DNA from: SIG480 sp045614365
Lineage (GTDB): Bacteria > Bacillota > Clostridia > Oscillospirales > JAAYXM01
Assembly: GCA_045614365.1 (NCBI GenBank)
Contig: JAZLCV010000087.1
Span: forward strand, 1 to 9,051
Direction of reading: 5' to 3'
Length of the DNA stretch: 9,051 nt
A program made the translations under genes and the position numbers. A model generated the notes under the pieces. It had not been told where the DNA came from. It did no database searches and saw only the letters and a list, made by a program, of their open reading frames with translations. Shown one piece after another: positions 7,237 through 9,051 of this stretch (positions are counted from its first letter, which is position 1; every line of letters begins with the position of its first letter).

Positions 7237-8082
7237 ATGTTCGGATACAGACCTGTAAACCGCCGCCTGCTTAAAGCGGCGTCATCGCGCGCAATGCAGG
7301 GAAGCTGGATGCGCTCGTTTCTTGTCACGCTTCTCTCTTCCCTTATTCCAATGCTTATTTTAGGTGCGCTTCCATTCCGCATACCGCTTGATGAGGAGAT
7401 TATCGCCACCGGCGGGGATATAACGAAGCTACTGGTGCTCATTCTTCCCGAAACGATAACCTCACGCACTATTGCATCGTTTGTCGTAACCGGCATTATT
7501 TATCTTCTTATAAATTGTCCGTTCACGGTCGGTGTGCACCGTTTTTACCTTGCCGTGGCATCGGGTGAGCGCGGAAAGTTTTCCCACGTTTTTTCTCCCT
7601 TTACAAGTCTTAAAACCGTATTTTCTTCTATCGGTCTTTCGTTTGTCACGGCGCTTTACAGCCTTTTCTGGTTGCTCGCACTTATCGCGCCGCCACTTAT
7701 TCTTCTGGGACTCGGATTTATGATCAAATCCACATTTGTTATTACACTTTGCTGCATTCTGTATCTTATCTTAACGGTTGTGTGGATTCTTAAGACAAGC
7801 GTCTACAAATTTGCTTTCTTCATCTTCGCCGAGGGCAAGACCGGCGGTGCGTGGAAATCCTTCCGTACAATGCAGAGGATAACTCGCGGAAGAACTTCTG
7901 AACTTATGGGGCTTCGCGCATCATATTTCGGCTGGGACATTGCCGCGGGATGCTTTTCGGGACTTTTGTTTGTTTATAACGCGCTTTTCTCTACCGTGTA
8001 TGCAAAATATCTTTTCTGCCTGCGCAACGAGGGGCTTGATTACGAACCGGGGTTTGAACCGGAGCCCGGCACCGAAATGTGA
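7237..8082 (+). CDS. DUF975-family integral membrane protein
   Basis: Predicted inner-membrane protein of 281 residues, of no known biochemical function. The N-terminus, with RRLLKAASSRAMQGSWMRSF, and the region KSFRTMQRITRGRTSELMGLRASYFGWDI (207-235) followed by a hydrophobic stretch and YAKYLFCL match the DUF975 pattern as I recall it. Hydrophobic segments lie at about 27-45, 80-98, 131-160, 163-187 and 233-258, so five or six passes are likely. The tail EGLDYEPGFEPEPGTEM is short, acidic and proline-rich, probably cytosolic. An ATG at 7207 in the same frame would add ten residues but would be nearly leaderless; AAAGGA (7219-7224) precedes 7237 by 12 bases, so 7237 is preferred with moderate certainty. 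The gene is monocistronic as far as can be seen; the next gene has its own promoter. Confidence 0.85.
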   Translation: MFGYRPVNRRLLKAASSRAMQGSWMRSFLVTLLSSLIPMLILGALPFRIPLDEEIIATGGDITKLLVLILPETITSRTIASFVVTGIIYLLINCPFTVGVHRFYLAVASGERGKFSHVFSPFTSLKTVFSSIGLSFVTALYSLFWLLALIAPPLILLGLGFMIKSTFVITLCCILYLILTVVWILKTSVYKFAFFIFAEGKTGGAWKSFRTMQRITRGRTSELMGLRASYFGWDIAAGCFSGLLFVYNALFSTVYAKYLFCLRNEGLDYEPGFEPEPGTEM

Positions 8083-8086
8083 TTTT

Positions 8087-8107
8087 TCCGCAACCTTCCG
8101 TTGCGGA
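8087..8107 (+). terminator. Hairpin after the DUF975 gene
   Basis: TCCGCAAC (8087-8094) pairs with GTTGCGGA (8100-8107), loop of five, starting four bases after the stop codon at 8080-8082. The stem is good but the plus strand continues TCGGCAAAA with no T run, so it is either a poor terminator or an mRNA-stabilising 3' end. The second hairpin at 8129-8146 may do the stopping. Confidence 0.4.
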
Positions 8108-8128
8108 TCGGCAAAAAAAAATAATTTT

Positions 8129-8146
8129 TTCACGCAGTGAATTTTT
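8129..8146 (+). terminator. Weak hairpin with T run
   Basis: A five-bp stem TTCAC (8129-8133) with GTGAA (8137-8141), loop GCA, is followed by TTTTT (8142-8146). The stem is short, so efficiency would be low. It could back up the 8087-8107 hairpin in ending the DUF975 message. Confidence 0.35.
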
Positions 8147-8177
8147 CCTTATTTTAAGCCATTTTCCGGACATAACG

Positions 8178-8216
8178 AAAAAAAATTCAAAAAAAACGAA
8201 ACTTTTTTGAAAAAAA
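8178..8216 (+). promoter_or_regulatory. A-tract array, candidate UP element
   Basis: Eight A at 8178-8185, eight A at 8189-8196, six T at 8203-8208 and seven A at 8210-8216. The first two centres are about one helical turn apart. The array ends four bases before the -35 box. Such tracts bend DNA and can bind the alpha subunit C-terminal domains of RNA polymerase; that activity here is inferred. Confidence 0.5.
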
Positions 8217-8219
8217 TAC

Positions 8220-8248
8220 TTGCAATTATAAATAAAGTGTTATATAAT
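8220..8248 (+). promoter_or_regulatory. Promoter of the small peptide gene
   Basis: TTGCAA (8220-8225), a 17-bp spacer and a perfect TATAAT (8243-8248). Transcription should begin near 8255, giving a leader of about 29 bases that contains GGGGAGGG (8268-8275). The preceding A-tracts would strengthen it. Confidence 0.82.
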
Positions 8249-8283
8249 GATACTGCAAATCTATTTTGGGGAGGGTCTGTGTT

Positions 8284-8445
8284 ATGAAAAACTATACAGA
8301 ACCGAAACTCGAAATCGTCACAATCAAGGCTAACGATGTTATCACAACATCCGGATTGGGCGTCACAAACTTCTTCAGCTTGTTCAAGACAACAGGCATC
8401 GAAGACGGCGGCCGTGCAAGCCTCAACAACTACTTAATGCAGTAA
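8284..8445 (+). CDS. Small 53-residue peptide of unknown function
   Basis: Reads MKNYTEPKLE, then IVTIKANDVITTSG (11-24), then a tail with FFSLF (30-34), DGG (41-43) and ending NNYLMQ. No cysteine, no signal peptide and no clear membrane segment. I do not recognise a named family; from memory, many gut Clostridia carry short proteins with a 'Y..P..E...' opening and a 'DVITTSG' core, but I cannot check this. It is real because it has a consensus promoter, an eight-base AG-rich ribosome binding site (8268-8275) eight bases before ATG, and strongly biased codons: all four Ile are ATC, all five Asn AAC, all three Phe TTC and all seven Thr ACA. Such bias suggests high expression. Three hairpins follow. 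It could be a secreted or modified peptide, or a small intracellular protein; nothing in view decides this. Confidence 0.78.
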   Translation: MKNYTEPKLEIVTIKANDVITTSGLGVTNFFSLFKTTGIEDGGRASLNNYLMQ

Positions 8446-8473
8446 TCTCTGTACGTAGTTGTAGTGACGATGA

Positions 8474-8492
8474 GTCTGCGATGCAGGCAGAC
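8474..8492 (+). other. Short hairpin after the peptide gene
   Basis: GTCTGC (8474-8479) pairs with GCAGAC (8487-8492) around a seven-base loop, 29 bases after the peptide stop codon. No T run follows. It may be part of a structured 3' region of the peptide mRNA. Confidence 0.35.
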
Positions 8493-8523
8493 ACATTGTG
8501 CATATTAAAATTCGCGAAAACTC

Positions 8524-8556
8524 ATAAAGGGGTAACAGTGCACATTACCCCTTTAT
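8524..8556. repeat. 12-bp perfect inverted repeat, no T run
   Basis: ATAAAGGGGTAA (8524-8535) and TTACCCCTTTAT (8545-8556) form a perfect 12-bp stem with a nine-base loop that contains GTGCAC. No T run follows on either strand, so it does not look like an ordinary terminator. It could be an RNA structure that blocks 3' decay or a protein-binding site. Confidence 0.6.
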
Positions 8557-8568
8557 AATCGACTCTAC

Positions 8569-8597
8569 ACGCGTGTGGCTTTGTCACACGCGTTTTT
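8569..8597 (+). terminator. Intrinsic terminator between peptide and HAD genes
   Basis: ACGCGTGTG (8569-8577) pairs with CACACGCGT (8585-8593) across a seven-base loop, followed by a run of five T (8593-8597). It probably ends the peptide transcript. It lies 34 bases before the HAD start, and no good promoter was found between, so partial read-through (attenuation) could feed the HAD gene. Confidence 0.8.
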
Positions 8598-8630
8598 CTG
8601 TGAAAACACAGCGAAAGGAAGCTTTGAAAT

Positions 8631-9051
8631 ATGATAAGAATAAGCGCTGCTATATTTGATATGGACGGAACGCTGACAGACTCCATGCAGGTGTGGAAGA
8701 CCGTTGGCAGTGAATTTTTAAAATCCTGCGGAAAAGAGCCTCGAGAGGACGTTGACCGCCGCTTTTGCAGCATGAGCGTATACGATGCCGTGCGCTTTAT
8801 GAAGGCGGAATACGGCATCGAAGGAAGCCACGACGAGGTTACCGATGCCATAAACCGCACGGTTGAGCGCAGATATCTGCACGAGGTTCCGCTAAAAGAC
8901 GGGGTGGTGGAGCTTCTGAGCGAGCTTGATGCAATGGGTATTCCCATGTGCGTTGCAACGGCAACGGAAAAATATATGGCGGATGCCGCGCTCCGGCGCC
9001 TTGGAGTCCGACACTTTTTTAAAGAAATTTTCACAAGCCGTGAAACCGGCA
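8631..9051 (+). CDS. HAD-superfamily hydrolase, beta-phosphoglucomutase-like (cut by window end)
   Basis: The visible 140 residues begin a haloacid dehalogenase-type phosphatase or phosphosugar mutase; the 3' end lies outside the window. Motif I is FDMDGTLTDS with nucleophile D10 and general acid D12. Motif II is in CVATATEK with T110. The 60-odd residues between form the expected helical cap (type C1), as in small sugar-phosphate phosphatases and beta-phosphoglucomutase. The end at SRETG agrees with the family, where motif III would follow soon after. AAAGGAA (8614-8620) precedes the ATG by ten bases. Substrate cannot be assigned. No clear own promoter is seen: TATAAT at 8554-8559 lacks a -35 at the right distance, so expression may depend on read-through from the peptide gene. 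Confidence 0.9.
   Translation, partial: MIRISAAIFDMDGTLTDSMQVWKTVGSEFLKSCGKEPREDVDRRFCSMSVYDAVRFMKAEYGIEGSHDEVTDAINRTVERRYLHEVPLKDGVVELLSELDAMGIPMCVATATEKYMADAALRRLGVRHFFKEIFTSRETG

Noticed and set aside
8178..8216. A/T runs as a degraded repeat or CRISPR-like array
   Set aside because: The units are simple homopolymers without spacer-repeat structure; they fit promoter-associated A-tracts.
8524..8559. 12-bp hairpin as a terminator, and the TATAAT at 8554-8559 as a HAD promoter
   Set aside because: No T run follows the stem on either strand. The TATAAT has no -35 box at 16-18 bp, the sequence there being GGTAAC.
8522..9034. 170-codon open frame on the minus strand at the window end
   Set aside because: It is the shadow of the HAD gene, which has motif I, motif II and a ribosome binding site on the plus strand, and it crosses two hairpins.

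Overview
The window looks like chromosomal DNA of an anaerobic Firmicute of class Clostridia, probably a gut lineage. This rests on the gene types (small hexameric glutamate dehydrogenase, DUF975 membrane protein, M20 hydrolase beside a CapA-type protein, a short 'DVITTSG' peptide), on clear sigma-A promoters with 17-18 bp spacers, and on strong AGGAG-type ribosome binding sites. The exact taxon cannot be fixed from the sequence. There are eight recognisable genes plus one 53-residue small gene. No tRNA, rRNA, CRISPR array, insertion sequence or phage gene was seen.

Layout: (1) 1-48, an intrinsic terminator of an upstream gene outside the window. (2) 191-1609, gdhA with a near-consensus extended -10 promoter. 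(3) 1646-1679, a 14-bp stem terminator shared by gdhA and the convergent lysR-type gene (1685-2530, minus). (4) 2531-2672, a divergent control region with back-to-back promoters and a 14-bp perfect palindrome, then a two-gene operon: M20 metallohydrolase (2673-3806) and CapA-family metallophosphatase-like protein (3810-5096). (5) 5135-5161, another convergent terminator. (6) A minus-strand two-gene operon, pyridoxal/pyridoxamine kinase (7090 to 6266) followed by a GxDLY/SGNH esterase (6252 to 5179), in which the downstream ribosome binding site overlaps the upstream stop codon. (7) 7139-7198, divergent promoters, then a DUF975 membrane protein (7237-8082). (8) A 200-bp AT-rich region with phased A-tracts and a strong promoter leading to a 53-residue peptide gene (8284-8445). 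(9) A series of hairpins ending in a terminator, then a HAD hydrolase (8631 onward) cut by the window end.

Most genes are ordinary metabolism: ammonia assimilation or glutamate catabolism, B6 salvage, and ester and phosphate hydrolysis. Two places deserve attention. The first is the small peptide gene: no cysteines, strongly biased codons, its own UP-element-like promoter, a very strong ribosome binding site and a structured 3' region, all of which point to a highly expressed product of unknown function. The second is the LysR / M20 / CapA unit, where a palindromic operator candidate sits between the regulator and an apparently cytosolic hydrolase pair. No multi-gene system that is clearly new could be demonstrated from the sequence alone.
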